This document shows, one piece after another, positions 42,120 to 52,300 of a stretch of DNA of 64,000 nucleotides. Position 1 is the first letter of the stretch; each line of letters begins with the position of its first letter. This DNA is from Desulfobacteraceae bacterium Eth-SRB2 (GTDB lineage Bacteria > Desulfobacterota > Desulfobacteria > Desulfobacterales > UBA11574): the NCBI GenBank assembly GCA_004193595.1, contig RPGQ01000052.1, forward strand, positions 1 to 64,000, in the 5' to 3' direction. The position numbers and the translations under genes were made by a program. Below the pieces are notes generated by a model. The model saw only the letters and a list, made by a program, of their open reading frames with translations, had not been told where the DNA came from and made no database searches.

Positions 42120-42167
42120 CTAATTTAATTAGAGTTTTCTAATAATCCAATAAAAAAACGATGTCAA
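42120..42167 (-). promoter_or_regulatory. Promoter with DtxR-like operator of the TonB2 operon
   Basis: TTGACA (42167-42162), 17-base spacer, TATTAG (42144-42139) overlapping TTAG-AAAACT-CTAA and followed by TTAAATTAG. The arrangement and spacing are identical to the feoAB promoter (4702-4749), and the spacer TCGTTTTTTTATTGGAT is nearly the same. Confidence 0.7.
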
Positions 42168-42269
42168 GTCTTTTTTAAAAATATAGGTCAAAAGGAATTC
42201 GGGAAATGAAAAGCGATTTATGCCTGCATTCAAAGAAGCCTCAATCTTTTCCCTGGTAAAGGGGAAAAA

Positions 42270-44318
42270 CTAAAATTTGCAGGAAATGGATGAATAGAAA
42301 AATCTCCCGGGTTCATATATAATAGCCGGGTGAGCTCCTGAACCGGAAACAACATCCCATTCATATGAGCTGGCAACAGCATAATGCTTATCAAAAATAT
42401 TTTCAACACCAACATTTAGAATCAACATTTTGTAATTATAGCCTGCTCTACAATTCACCACATCCCAGCCATCCAGCTTTTGCTCTCCTGCGTCAATATC
42501 CACATCTTCAGCATCTTCTGAGTAAATCCACTCTAATGTCCCGAAAAAATCCGAGTGATCATAATGCAAAGCCAGCCTGGTTTTCAGAGGTGGAATCTGA
42601 GCAAGATCTTTATCATTGTTCATTTCCGGTTTAGAATCTTTTCTGCCCCTTTGATAAGCAAAAGCAATTTCAACGGAAAGATCAGATATTATATCCACAA
42701 TAGCCTTCACATCAGCGCCATAAAGATGTGCATCAATATTCGTCCAGGTTTGATGAGAAGCTGCTGTCTTCTTGCCCTGTTGGTAAATATAGTCATCCAG
42801 ATCACTGTAAAATCCCTTTATTCTCAAACTGTATCTTTTGCCTGTTGCCTGAAAGCCAATATCAAACTCAGTGTTCTTAGTTGGATCTATATCCGGATTT
42901 CCATGAAAATAAGGCGATGGTGACTGAAGGTAGCGTTCAACAGAAGTGGGAGTTCGGATACTCCGGCCAATCCCACCGAAAATATAAGCGCTATCTGTAA
43001 GACGGTATTTTACAGACAGATACCCGCTGGGCAGGTTGTCCTTATTTTTGTTGCTGGTGATTCCGGCTGCCAGGCTCTGTTTGAGGTCTTCATCGGCCTC
43101 TGTCTCAAATCGGTCATAACGAAATCCGATGCCCAGTGACCATTTGTCATTATCCTTGTCCGCCTTGACATAAACGCCATAATTATAGGTGTCCACATCA
43201 GGAATAAGTTCGTCATCAAATACGGCTCCGGTATCGTCCCTGTACATGTCTCCTTCCCAATTGCGTTTATACATATCGATGCCATAGGTAAAAATAGCGA
43301 AATTCGTTGATTGTTCATTTTCGATTTTCCCACCGGTGATGGTCGACTCCACATCATTATGTCGATGAAAAGAAGGGCCGCCTACCAGATCTCTATATTT
43401 ATCGTAAGGGTTGTGCTCCACCTTGTTTCGATAAAAAGAAAAAGTTAATTTGTTCGAAAACCTCCCCGGATCAGTGATAATATAGTCGGCCCTGCTCAAG
43501 TTTGTTTTTTCGTCTTCTATATCCATCCCAACCCTTGGTGCCATAATATCCTCGCCATGGCCATAGGTGTGTGACAAGAGTATCGTGTGATTTTCTGTTG
43601 GGGTCAGTTGTAGTTTTCCCCACACATCTTGCTTTTCAAATGCCTTCATGTGCATCCCGTCAGCATTATATGGCCGGCCTCCCGGGGCAAAACTCCAGAG
43701 CTTGTTGCCATCTCCATCTTCGTACTGATCCGATTCGGAGTAATTATAGCCAATCAATCCCTGAACCTTATTATTTCCGCCTGTGAGGTAAAAACCACTG
43801 CTCCAAAAAGCATAGCTACCCCCTTTACCAAGGATTTCACCGTGAAATTCTTCTTGTGGTTTTTTGGTTACAATATTGATGCTTCCGCCCAGGGCTCCAG
43901 CCTTTGTCACATCAAATGGCCCCTGTTTTACTTCGATTTTATCAACAGTTAGCATGTTAATGTGTGATAGGGAGGGATCTTTTCTGCTGCCGCAGGCCCC
44001 TTCAAGAAGCCCATCGTCTATTAATACCCTCAGATTTGACTGCCCGAAACCCCTTATGGAGACTTCATTCCCATATCCGCCTTTGCGGATCATGGTCGCT
44101 TCTATCATTTCATCCGAAAGGATCTCTGCCAGATCCACAACCTTATGTGTCTTAAGGGTTTGGCTTTCTATACTTTTTCCATCCCCCTGCTCTTTGGGGG
44201 CCGTGACCACGATTGTCTCAAGCCTGATCGGTTCTGCGTAAAGAAATGTTAATTGAGTAGCGCCGAAAAAAACAATCATGACAAAAAAAGAAAATATTCC
44301 CATTTTGAAAAGTTTCAT
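42270..44318 (-). CDS. TonB-dependent outer-membrane receptor 3
   Basis: A 682-residue receptor with signal peptide (FFVMIVFFGATQLTFLYAEP), TonB-box-like LETIVVTAPK, plug (LAEILSDEMIEATMIRKGGY; SIRGFGQSNLRVLIDDGLLE; DKIEVKQGPFDVTKAGALGG; SINIVTKKPQEE) and barrel ending FFYSSISCKF. The plug differs from receptors 1 and 2 in lacking the usual YG-S-A motif. It lacks the L2 leader; a hairpin GATACCCATGTCGC...GGTATC lies in its leader (about 44342-44372). Ligand unknown. Confidence 0.9.
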   Translation of the reverse strand: MKLFKMGIFSFFVMIVFFGATQLTFLYAEPIRLETIVVTAPKEQGDGKSIESQTLKTHKVVDLAEILSDEMIEATMIRKGGYGNEVSIRGFGQSNLRVLIDDGLLEGACGSRKDPSLSHINMLTVDKIEVKQGPFDVTKAGALGGSINIVTKKPQEEFHGEILGKGGSYAFWSSGFYLTGGNNKVQGLIGYNYSESDQYEDGDGNKLWSFAPGGRPYNADGMHMKAFEKQDVWGKLQLTPTENHTILLSHTYGHGEDIMAPRVGMDIEDEKTNLSRADYIITDPGRFSNKLTFSFYRNKVEHNPYDKYRDLVGGPSFHRHNDVESTITGGKIENEQSTNFAIFTYGIDMYKRNWEGDMYRDDTGAVFDDELIPDVDTYNYGVYVKADKDNDKWSLGIGFRYDRFETEADEDLKQSLAAGITSNKNKDNLPSGYLSVKYRLTDSAYIFGGIGRSIRTPTSVERYLQSPSPYFHGNPDIDPTKNTEFDIGFQATGKRYSLRIKGFYSDLDDYIYQQGKKTAASHQTWTNIDAHLYGADVKAIVDIISDLSVEIAFAYQRGRKDSKPEMNNDKDLAQIPPLKTRLALHYDHSDFFGTLEWIYSEDAEDVDIDAGEQKLDGWDVVNCRAGYNYKMLILNVGVENIFDKHYAVASSYEWDVVSGSGAHPAIIYEPGRFFYSSISCKF

Positions 44319-44420
44319 TTTCCGTCCCCCTTAATATCAATTCAGATACCTGTCCCATAGCGACATGGGTATCGTTTTCTCGAAAAAGCTTTAATTTATT
44401 TGCATAGTTATGTGTGAATT

Positions 44421-44520
44421 TCAGGGAGGCTCACCGCCAGTTCTATTGATCTTCTTCGTTACATACTCTACTGGCGCAAGACCGACGTCTCCATTGGCCT
44501 GCCTTTGAGCGCCAGCGGCC
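44421..44520 (-). pseudogene. Possible transposase C-terminal remnant
   Basis: The minus-strand frame reads QRQANGDVGLAPVEYVTKKI and ends in a stop, which resembles the end of IS481/IS3-type integrases (RPHQ...G..P.EY). No start or catalytic part remains. It is a short and uncertain match. Confidence 0.3.
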
Positions 44521-44576
44521 TTGATATATGAAAAATCAGAAAAACCCTGAAAATAACAGTGATAAAGACATTTGGG

Positions 44577-44975
44577 TTAGATTGTTAAAACAGGCGGGGC
44601 TCGAGGCTGGATGGGTGAAAAATCTATCTGTCTGGCAAAAGGAGATTTGAGCGCCGGCGGGAATTCATTCAAACATTCCTGTTGCTCTAAAAGGGTATAG
44701 GATGCAGCCTTGTAAAGATTAAAGTGCAGTAAAAACGAGCAGATGGGGCAATCTTCCTGCTCTTTGGAAATCGCGTGTTTTTCGTCAATTGAAATCGCGG
44801 CGTATTGATGGCCGGAATGAACTGAGAAGTGGTAACATCCGGCACAATGATGGTGATTGTGATGGTGGTGGAAAAAAGGATGAACGAAATGTATCCCTAC
44901 CGTGGAAAAAAGAAGCGCTGATAGGGCAATTATACTTACTGATCTAATAAAATGCGTTGCTTTTAGGTGACTCAT
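44577..44975 (-). CDS. His-rich exported DUF2946-like protein
   Basis: A 132-residue protein with an N-terminal hydrophobic segment (SIIALSALLFSTVGIHFVHP), a His cluster (FFHHHHNHHHCAGCYHF) and a CPICSFL motif typical of DUF2946-type small proteins found beside TonB receptors and copper or nickel genes. The His and Cys residues suggest metal binding in the periplasm. It lies upstream of receptor 3 in the same orientation. Confidence 0.7.
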   Translation of the reverse strand: MSHLKATHFIRSVSIIALSALLFSTVGIHFVHPFFHHHHNHHHCAGCYHFSVHSGHQYAAISIDEKHAISKEQEDCPICSFLLHFNLYKAASYTLLEQQECLNEFPPALKSPFARQIDFSPIQPRAPPVLTI

Positions 44976-45045
44976 TATCCCATCTTATTTACGAATTTTT
45001 TAAAAGTGGGTTGAAAGCTTCCCTCCAGTCGGGATAAGGCCTTCT

Positions 45046-45295
45046 GTAACCGTTCACGGGTTCAGGGTTCAAAGGTTCAGGGTTCAACGTTCAGGGTTAA
45101 GGACAAAGAAGGCATTGAAGATCCGAAGTCCTCGTTACAAATGTTCATTTCCCCAAGTAATTGCCAATTTGGCTTCAAATTTTGGATTAGGCCTGACGAA
45201 ACTGACGCTTTTCTCGTAAATACGCATCCCAAATGCAGTCCGGGGACGAGAATGGAACCTTGAACCCCTGAACCTTTGAACCCGTGAACGCCTAC
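45046..45295. mobile_element. MITE-like element, copy 2 (250 bp)
   Basis: Ends GTAACCGTTCACGGGTTCAG and CTTTGAACCCGTGAACGCCT; the interior matches the copy at 7596-7822 almost base for base (for example GGCATTGAAGATCCGAAGTC). Extra AGGGTTCAAAGGTTC units make it longer. A further inverted copy of the outer end (CCGTGAACGGTTAC) lies at about 45390-45403, so the element may extend or be composite. No clear target-site duplication. Confidence 0.7.
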
Positions 45296-45543
45296 GTATC
45301 TTCAGCCCATTGTCCTCCTCAACACCTCGGCTTCATTTCTCAGAATGTGGAAACCGCAAATCCCCCAACCTTTGAACCGTGAACTTTGAACCGTGAACGG
45401 TTACTGCCTTTTCGGCAAACTCCCAGACCACCGGTTTATTCATCAGGGTTCGGTAAGGAATCGTTATTATAAAAGGTAAGGGAACAATCTCATGTGTGAA
45501 GCTCCCCGCCCACGGGGCCGCCGGACCTGATTTTGGGAGTTTA

Positions 45544-45786
45544 CTACACAAGACCGATTTTTTCAATAAAGTTTATGGATATTCTTAACGGCAACTCGCA
45601 ATATGGGTAAAAGCCACTGGTCATCTGATCTGTTTTTATTGGTCGTTGCGTCAGTTTGTGCGGACACTTGGAACAATCCCAATTCTGCCAGTGGAGTTTG
45701 GCCGCATGATTCAGGCAATCGTTATAATATGGACAAAAGACGTTTTTATCTCCATTTTTATGAATCGGATTTGGATTTTGATCCAT
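45544..45786 (-). CDS. Small Cys-rich (zinc-ribbon-like) protein
   Basis: About 80 residues from MDQNPNPIHKNGDKNVFCPY. It has CPYYNDCLNHA and WDCSKCPHKLT, four to six Cys in the pattern CxxxxxC...CxxC, and a further Cys in YPYCELP. Small proteins of this pattern are common in Desulfobacterota; function unknown, zinc or iron-sulfur binding is likely. The ribosome-binding site is AGGAGCTGAAAACC. Confidence 0.6.
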   Translation of the reverse strand: MDQNPNPIHKNGDKNVFCPYYNDCLNHAAKLHWQNWDCSKCPHKLTQRPIKTDQMTSGFYPYCELPLRISINFIEKIGLV

Positions 45787-45820
45787 GGTTTTCAGCTCCT
45801 TTTGGGGCGAAGCCCCTAAG

Positions 45821-46250
45821 TTCATAGTATAGGAATTTCCTTTTTAGACACGGATTACACGGATGGCCACGGATTAGCTTTATGTTGTTTGAACAATGGT
45901 TCATTGCATGCTTATCCGGTTGACACATACGTGCCCCTTGTCCCGTGTTCGGCCAGCGACGTAAGGGCGGTAGCGTCTTCGGCTCTCCTACTATCAGCCC
46001 GCAACCCGCAGCTTGTAGAGCATTTGGCGGACTGTCTCGTATCGGGTCAACCCAGATCTCGCACCACTATCGGTTGTGCGGGGTGGAAAACTACCTCTTC
46101 GAGTTATATGTGCCAACCGGATAAGCATGGTTCATTGTTCAAACCATGTTTCCATTTCATAAATGCTTCCGCATTTATGAAATAAAGGACAGTGTAATCA
46201 GTGAAATCCGTGTCAGAGATTTTTTAAGTTCGCCCGAAGGACGATAAGTT
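45821..46250. mobile_element. Outer MITE-like element, interrupted copy
   Basis: The two halves, 45821-45880 (TAGGAATTTCCTTTTTAGAC, CACGGATTACACGGATGG) and 46151-46250 (CATTTCATAAATGC, GTGAAATCCGTGTCAGAGAT), together match the uninterrupted element at 61793-61970 in reverse orientation. It has inner inverted repeats around ACACGGATT. A second inverted-repeat element sits in the middle. Confidence 0.75.
45881..46150. mobile_element. Inner MITE-like element nested in the outer one
   Basis: The ends are long inverted repeats: GTTTGAACAATGGTTCATTG and CATGCTTATCCGGTTGACAC on the left, GTGCCAACCGGATAAGCATG and GTTCATTGTTCAAACCATG on the right. About 270 bases long with no gene. The uninterrupted copy at 61793-61970 shows the empty site, so the boundary is well supported. 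Confidence 0.8.
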
Positions 46251-46256
46251 CAGTAT

Positions 46257-46748
46257 TTATTTCCCCCGAAATGCTTTTGAATGATACGCTCCGGCAAGGT
46301 CTGCTCCGATAAGGTTCGCTCCGGCAAGGTCCGCTCCTGTGAGGTTGGCCTGGCGGAGGCTCGCCCCGTTGAGTTGCGCCCCGTTGAGTTGAGCCTGGCT
46401 GAGATCTGCCCCTCGGAGGTTCGTATCGCGGAGGCATGCCATCAGAAGATTTGCCTGGCTGAGATCCGCCTGGCTGAGATTCGCTTTGCAAAGTTCAGCC
46501 CATTTGAGGTTCGCCTTATGGAGTTTAGCCTTGCTGAGATCCACTCCAAGGAGGTCCGCATCGCGGAGGTTTGCCCCACGGAGATTCGCCTTCTGGAGGA
46601 TCACGCCATGGAGGTTCACCCCGCCGAGTTCCATCTCGGTGAGGTCAGCGCCACTGAGGTCGGGACAAATATCCGGATTTGCCTTCCTCCAGGCGTTCCA
46701 GGCCCCTACGCCTTCCTTGAATTTAATTAAGTGTTCCGGATTAGCCAT
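46257..46748 (-). CDS. Pentapeptide-repeat protein
   Basis: A 163-residue protein with an N-terminal helical part (HLIKFKEGVGAWNAWRKANP) and about 20 A(D/N)LxX repeats (LSGADLTEMELGGVNLHGVI; KANLRGANLRDADLLGVDLS), forming a right-handed quadrilateral beta helix. The N-terminal WNxWRxxNP motif is typical of a widespread subgroup of unknown function. It follows ZnuB in the same direction; its 3' end abuts the MITE at 45821-46250. Confidence 0.92.
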   Translation of the reverse strand: MANPEHLIKFKEGVGAWNAWRKANPDICPDLSGADLTEMELGGVNLHGVILQKANLRGANLRDADLLGVDLSKAKLHKANLKWAELCKANLSQADLSQANLLMACLRDTNLRGADLSQAQLNGAQLNGASLRQANLTGADLAGANLIGADLAGAYHSKAFRGK

Positions 46749-46819
46749 TATCTCCTCCTTTCAAATAAAATATCGCCCATAGGATAACCCCCATAAGCGC
46801 TAAGTTGTTTTGTAAACAT

Positions 46820-47671
46820 TCACAGGTTACATTTATGCCGTACAGGGTTGTTTTGAAAGATGTTCATCTTTTTCAGTAAACCTTCCAGCAAGAGCGAAAT
46901 AAAAAAACACGTCCCCGCCACCATAATGATCATCGCACCAGAGGTCAAATTGAACGTATAAGAGAGCCAAAGCCCGACCGTTGTAAAGAAACAGTTCAGG
47001 AGGAATGAAAGAAACATCATTGTTCGCAGGGATGCGGAGTGGTTTTCCGCAATATAGGGTGCAATCGTAAGCAGGGCGAGGACAAGGATCAAGCCTACAA
47101 CCCGAATGATCATCACCACGGAAAGGGCAATCATGGCCAGGAGGAGAAAATACAGAAACCCTACGGGGACACCCCTGATCTGAGCAAAATTTTCGTCGTA
47201 GGACAGGGCCAGAAAGCTGTTGTAGTAAAAACCCGTGGTGAGAAGAATCACGCCGCTCAAAATGAGCATGAACCAGAGATCCAATGTGGGGACAGCAAGG
47301 ATGCTGCCAAAGAGAAAACTCATTAAATCCACATTGTAGCCCGGCGTCAGATCAAGAAGAATGACCCCGAGGGCCATTCCCACCGCCCAGAGTACACCAA
47401 TGATGGTGTCGGATCGATGTCTGGATTTCAGTGTAACGGCAGCCATCACCACAGCAGTTAAAAGTGAAAACCCCAGAGTGCCCACAATGTAAGGGAGCCC
47501 AAAGAAAAAGGCGAGACCGATTCCGCCATAGCTTGCATGGGCAATGCCGCCTGATAGAAACGAGAGCCGGTTCACGACAACGAACGTTCCGATTACACCG
47601 CAGGCAACACTTGCGAGGAGACCCGCCAGAAAAGCATTTCTCATGAACTCAAATTGAAGAACGTCGAGCAT
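46820..47671 (-). CDS. znuB: Zinc/manganese ABC transporter permease
   Basis: About 283 residues, ABC-3 family, with eight or so helices (FLAGLLASVACGVIGTFVVV; LSFLSGGIAHASYGGIGLAF; VVGLILVLALLTIAPYIAEN). The ATG lies inside the last codons of the ATPase gene, so the two are coupled. The longer frame is an artefact of the overlap. Confidence 0.92.
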   Translation of the reverse strand: MLDVLQFEFMRNAFLAGLLASVACGVIGTFVVVNRLSFLSGGIAHASYGGIGLAFFFGLPYIVGTLGFSLLTAVVMAAVTLKSRHRSDTIIGVLWAVGMALGVILLDLTPGYNVDLMSFLFGSILAVPTLDLWFMLILSGVILLTTGFYYNSFLALSYDENFAQIRGVPVGFLYFLLLAMIALSVVMIIRVVGLILVLALLTIAPYIAENHSASLRTMMFLSFLLNCFFTTVGLWLSYTFNLTSGAMIIMVAGTCFFISLLLEGLLKKMNIFQNNPVRHKCNL

Positions 47672-47672
47672 A

Positions 47673-48434
47673 TCAGAGGTCCTTGTGCTTGCGCAAAACC
47701 CGATGTGGCAACCCGTGAGCGATGAGCTCAACCGGACAGTAATATGCCATCTCAAGCATTTCGCCGGTGATTTCTGCAGCGTCGTGGTAAAAGAGCCGCT
47801 GATTCGCACACGCCACAGACTTTACATGACTGGACACAATGCTAAGGTCGTGGCTGACCACGATAATGGTTACGGTCTCGTTGAGTTGCTTGAGGAGAGC
47901 AAAAAGATCGGTCTGGCCCTTTGTGTCCACGCTGGAAGAGGGTTCGTCTAAGAGAAGAAGTTCCGGTTCGGCTACGAGTGCTCTTGCGACAAAGACCCTC
48001 TGCCGCTGTCCCACGGAAAGCTCTCCGATACGACGATTCCGGTACTCCCACATCTCCAGTCGCTCCAGAGTCTGTTGAGCGGCCATCCTGTCTCTCCGTG
48101 AGTACCGGGACCAGCTTTTGCCAGATTGCAACCTTCCCATGAGGACCACATCCAGAATCGATATGGGAAAGTTTTTATTAATACCAGGTTCCTGTGGCAT
48201 ATAGCCAATGCGGTGGGCAGCTTTCCGTGGCGGCAGACCAAAAACCTGCACGGCCCCCCGATGGGGCTTCAAAAGGCCTATAATCAGCTTGATCAGGGTA
48301 GTCTTGCCGCCACCGTTTGGACCGAGCAGGGCCAGGAAATCCCTTCTGCGAACCGTAAGGTTCACGTCCTTCAGGACCGGCTGTCCATTAAAATAAAACC
48401 AGAGATGTCTTATTTCTATGGTCGGTGAATTCAT
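47673..48434 (-). CDS. znuC: Zinc/manganese ABC transporter ATPase
   Basis: A 253-residue ABC ATPase: Walker A GPNGGGKTT, signature LSVGQRQR, Walker B LLLLDEPSSSVD, switch His VVSHDLSIV. It overlaps the binding-protein gene by ATGA and the permease by a few bases. Confidence 0.93.
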   Translation of the reverse strand: MNSPTIEIRHLWFYFNGQPVLKDVNLTVRRRDFLALLGPNGGGKTTLIKLIIGLLKPHRGAVQVFGLPPRKAAHRIGYMPQEPGINKNFPISILDVVLMGRLQSGKSWSRYSRRDRMAAQQTLERLEMWEYRNRRIGELSVGQRQRVFVARALVAEPELLLLDEPSSSVDTKGQTDLFALLKQLNETVTIIVVSHDLSIVSSHVKSVACANQRLFYHDAAEITGEMLEMAYYCPVELIAHGLPHRVLRKHKDL

Positions 48435-49321
48435 TGATGACCTCTCTTGAGAGCGGCCTTGAACTTCGCGGCCACTTCGCGCAGGTTACTCGTCCAATCC
48501 AGGGCGAGTGGGTCCACGAAAGCGATCTGCCCACCCACGGCCTTTGCCATGGTTTTGGCGCTATTTGTCGAAAACTGGGGCTGAACGAAAACCACCTTGA
48601 TGCCGCTTTCCCTGGCGTGCCGGATCAGATGCCGGAATTCCGCAGGCCTGGGTTCTTTTCCTTGGATCTCAATGGGTACCTGCTCCAGTCCATAGGCGTG
48701 AGCAAAATATCCCCAGGCAGGGTGGAGCACTATGAATTGAATATCTTTTCCTGTTTTCGCGAATATCCCTCTGAGTTCGGCATCAAGGTCAAGGACTTCG
48801 GTAATAAATTTCTTGTAGCCGGCTTCGTAAAAGGATCGGTGAACAGGATCGACGAACCGCAGTGCCTGGAGAATGTTTCTGGCCTGGACCATCACGAGCG
48901 GGGGCGAGAGCCACACGTGCGGGTCCTTGATTCCGTGATGATGCTGCGTGTGTTCTCCTTGCTTATGGTTGTAGTGTGTCTTCATGGGCATTTTTGCGAT
49001 ACCCGCTTCTGTGTGCACTATGAGCATGTCGGGGTTGGTGTCGGCAATCTTTTCGAGCCACGCCTTTTCAAACGGAACCCCGATAGCGTAGTAGATCTTA
49101 GTCTCTGCCAGCGCGACCATCTGTTTGGGCTTCGGTTCATAAGTTGCCGGTCTGGCTCCCGGTTCGACCATGACGGAAACATCCACCTGATCCCCGCCGA
49201 TCCGTTGAACAAAATACTTCTGTGGCACAACACTCACGAACACCTTAATCGGTCCGGCGAAGATGATCTTCCCTCCGGACACAAGCAAAAATAATACTCC
49301 TAATACAAACGCTTTCTTCAT
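48431..49321 (-). CDS. znuA: Zinc/manganese ABC transporter substrate-binding protein
   Basis: A 296-residue cluster A-I binding protein with signal peptide (FVLGVLFLLVSGGKIIFAGP), PQKYFVQRIGGDQVDVSVMV and a His-rich loop (THYNHKQGEHTQHHHG) followed by DPHVWLSPPL, typical of zinc-specific ZnuA. It starts only 17 bases after the AAA+ gene stop, so it is in the same transcription unit as the VWA and AAA+ genes. Confidence 0.92.
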   Translation of the reverse strand: MKKAFVLGVLFLLVSGGKIIFAGPIKVFVSVVPQKYFVQRIGGDQVDVSVMVEPGARPATYEPKPKQMVALAETKIYYAIGVPFEKAWLEKIADTNPDMLIVHTEAGIAKMPMKTHYNHKQGEHTQHHHGIKDPHVWLSPPLVMVQARNILQALRFVDPVHRSFYEAGYKKFITEVLDLDAELRGIFAKTGKDIQFIVLHPAWGYFAHAYGLEQVPIEIQGKEPRPAEFRHLIRHARESGIKVVFVQPQFSTNSAKTMAKAVGGQIAFVDPLALDWTSNLREVAAKFKAALKRGHQ

Positions 49322-49338
49322 GCTTCATTTGCCTCCGT

Positions 49339-52300
49339 TCAATGGTTAATGAACTGTGGATAATGGAGCTTTAGATATTTTCTTGGCATTAAGGATTTCT
49401 TAAGCCCGGTGTCAACCAGATCTCCCGGCAGCAAACGCCTATAGATCACGTCATTTTTGTCACTGCTAATATATAGAATATCGTTGTGAACAAACAAACA
49501 TGTTGGATCGGATGCAATTATAGACCCCAGGTACTCAAGGGTTATGAGGCAATATACAAGAACTGATCCCCTTAAAAAGCTGGAGACATAAATCTTACTG
49601 TCATGAATAATTAAGTCTGTGGGTTCCCTTAAATTATTGTTTAAATCTTCATTAGTTATAGCTCCTATTCGTCTCCCGGTTTTAAGGTCATGCTTCAAAA
49701 TTAAATGGTCCCACCGGCTACTGATATAAAGAATATCACCGGCAATATCCAGGCCCGTTGCCCCATTTAAATCCTTGATACTTAAAGCACCTATATATTC
49801 ATTTTTCAGGAGGTCATACATAAAAATCGACTTGCATTCCGAGCAACTGACATAAAGAATATGGTTGCGGATTCTTAAGGCCGTTGGGCTTTTTAACTCT
49901 TTAATGGTTATAGCTTCCAAGTATCTATCAGCTTTTAGGTGATATCTGAGAATTAAGGGGCTAACCCTGTTATTTATATAAAGAATGTGCTCGTGAATAG
50001 CCAGGCTTTGAGGATAATTTAACCTGTTGTTTAAAACCTCATTAGTTATAGCGCCCATGTATTTCTGATCTGTGAGGCGATAAATAAAAATTGAGTTGTT
50101 ATACGCGCTGCCGGCATAAAGAACATTGTTGTCAATAGTAAAATATGTCAGTCTTTCAAGATTATCATTTAACTCCTGCTTTGTTATACTTTTAGTTATA
50201 GTTTCTGTTATCTCAAAAACTATTTTTCTTATCTCACATATAATGCTCTCTACAAACTTCCTGTCATTGAGCTTTTCCTGGTCTTTTTTCCTTATCCGGA
50301 CATCTATCTCATTCTTTTTCCAGAGGTATCTGACTTCAAAACCTTCCTCCTTTAAAACTTCGTCCGCTACAAAGAACCATTTAACGGATATGTTCTTTGC
50401 TTCACTTTGACCGGCTCTCAACAACTCTTTTAACATACTGTCTTCTGTAACATCTATAGGTCGAAAAACCGGGATCAAAGTGTCTTTTGAATCAGAGATT
50501 CTCGGTGAGTCATAAATGTCGCCCCTTATGATTTTCTCGATTTCCTCGAGGATCAGGTCATCCTGTACAGTGAATAATAAAGTATATAAAAATATTATCT
50601 CATCCTCATAACTTATTTCAGGAATGACCTTTTCTTTGAAGAACAGCCAATAACTGTATGATACATCGAGACTGCCTACTATCTTTTCTAAAAATGTTTC
50701 CAATTGTTTATTGGATAAATGATATCCTTCAAACCCGTATTTTTCAACGTCTATGAAGGACAACACGGACTGAGACACATTTTGGCAGGTGCTTGCAAGT
50801 TTAATCTTTCCTGCATTCAAACTTATTTTGTATGCTATGCTTCCGTTAACTTCGGTTTCCAGATATGACGACAGGAACTCGTCAAGTATCAAAAAATTAA
50901 ATAATTCCCTGTACGATACATCTCTTCCTTCGAGGAAATCAGTTGGAACGATATTTTTCTCTATAATCCTGCTATCGATAAGCAATATGTTTTGACCGGC
51001 TAATTGAACAATTTTCAGGGCCTGTCTTAACCTGTTGGCCATGTAAAATCTTTTTTCTATACTTTGACTTAGCTTTCGAACAAAAGGTATGGTTTCATCA
51101 AAAATAGTCTCGTCAAAATCCACCCTTTTCTGTAGAACAACAGGCTCTCTCACTACAGATGCTTCGCGTTTATTCAATTTGTGTATTATTTTTTCTATGC
51201 TTTTATCTATTTCTGGATACCTTTTTATCTCTTTGATGTAATCTAAACAATGCTCGATGTTTTTGAGAAGGTGCAAATCTCCTTTTAAAGTCAGGTTAAC
51301 CATAAATTCTATTTCATCGAGTTTTGAAAGAACAATCAATTCATCTTTTTCTTTTATGGTTTCTTTTAACAGCCCGTCTAAATCTGTATTGCCGGTCCTG
51401 ATTTTAAAGTCAATGACCTCCGGCAGATCTTCAAAGATATTTTTAGCAACCTGTTTGACTATTTTTTTATGCTCTCTGTCCTCAAAATAAAAATGTTCAT
51501 CAATAATCTGGTAGTATCTATTCTTATCGAAAAAGTTATAGGGATATAGAGAAATATGTTTGCAAAGTCGCTTTGCGTTTCTCAAACTAACCGGATCCGG
51601 CAACGCTTCAGGGTATTTTTCTCTTAAGGCAACCTCCAGATCTGTAACTTTACCAATAAACTGTTCTGTTAGAAGATGGTAATTATCAAGAGGATACATA
51701 GAGTTATGTCTGTTGATATCGCCTTTAATGATCTCTATTTTTTCATCTCGAGGCAAATCGCCAAACCAATGAGTAGAAAATCTCTGTTCAAATTCCAAAG
51801 AAAGTCTCTTGATTCCTTTGTATCCGGATCTAAAAGGATTTCGAGTTGTTATAATCAGCCAACCTTTGTTTGCAACGACCGTACTCTTATCGAGCAACTC
51901 TGTAAAACCAAATCTTAAGGTATTATTAAATACACCCAAAACCTTGGGCCGCGCTGAATTGATCTCCTGATATATGCCTATAAAACCTCTTTTCCCGTCT
52001 CCCATCATCAATTGTGGCAGGCTTGCCTTCTCTTCGGTCATTTCACCCGGTTTGCTCATTCCTATAGCTCTATAACTTAATAGGTCAGACCTGTCTGTAT
52101 TTTCGCTGACTCCATAGCTTCTTATTTGACCCTGGATTAAATAAGAAATAAAACTTCCGATTCTATCCTTACCCGTTCCCTGCTCACCAACAAACTGCAG
52201 GTGTCTCCCCAATGATATATCCTTTAGGGCATCACACAGCAGCAAAGCATTCGTAGTGGTTAAATCTACCGCGTAATTGTAAGGAACGTCCTCTATTTTA

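Noticed and set aside
45333-45566. 77-residue minus-strand frame (MKKSVLCSKLPKSG...)
   Set aside because: Its second half is translated GTGAACTTTGAACC repeat; possibly a fragment of an old gene, but nothing supports a present one.
45881-46150. Integron attC site or attachment site
   Set aside because: The inverted ends are too long and no integrase or R/L-box core sites are visible; the empty-site comparison fits a MITE better.
45889-46185. 98-residue plus-strand frame inside the nested element
   Set aside because: Spans both inverted ends of the MITE, has no ribosome-binding site and no recognisable protein pattern.
46281-46730. Long plus-strand frame opposite the pentapeptide-repeat gene
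   Set aside because: It is a by-product of the repeated codons on the other strand; the minus-strand protein has a clear known fold.
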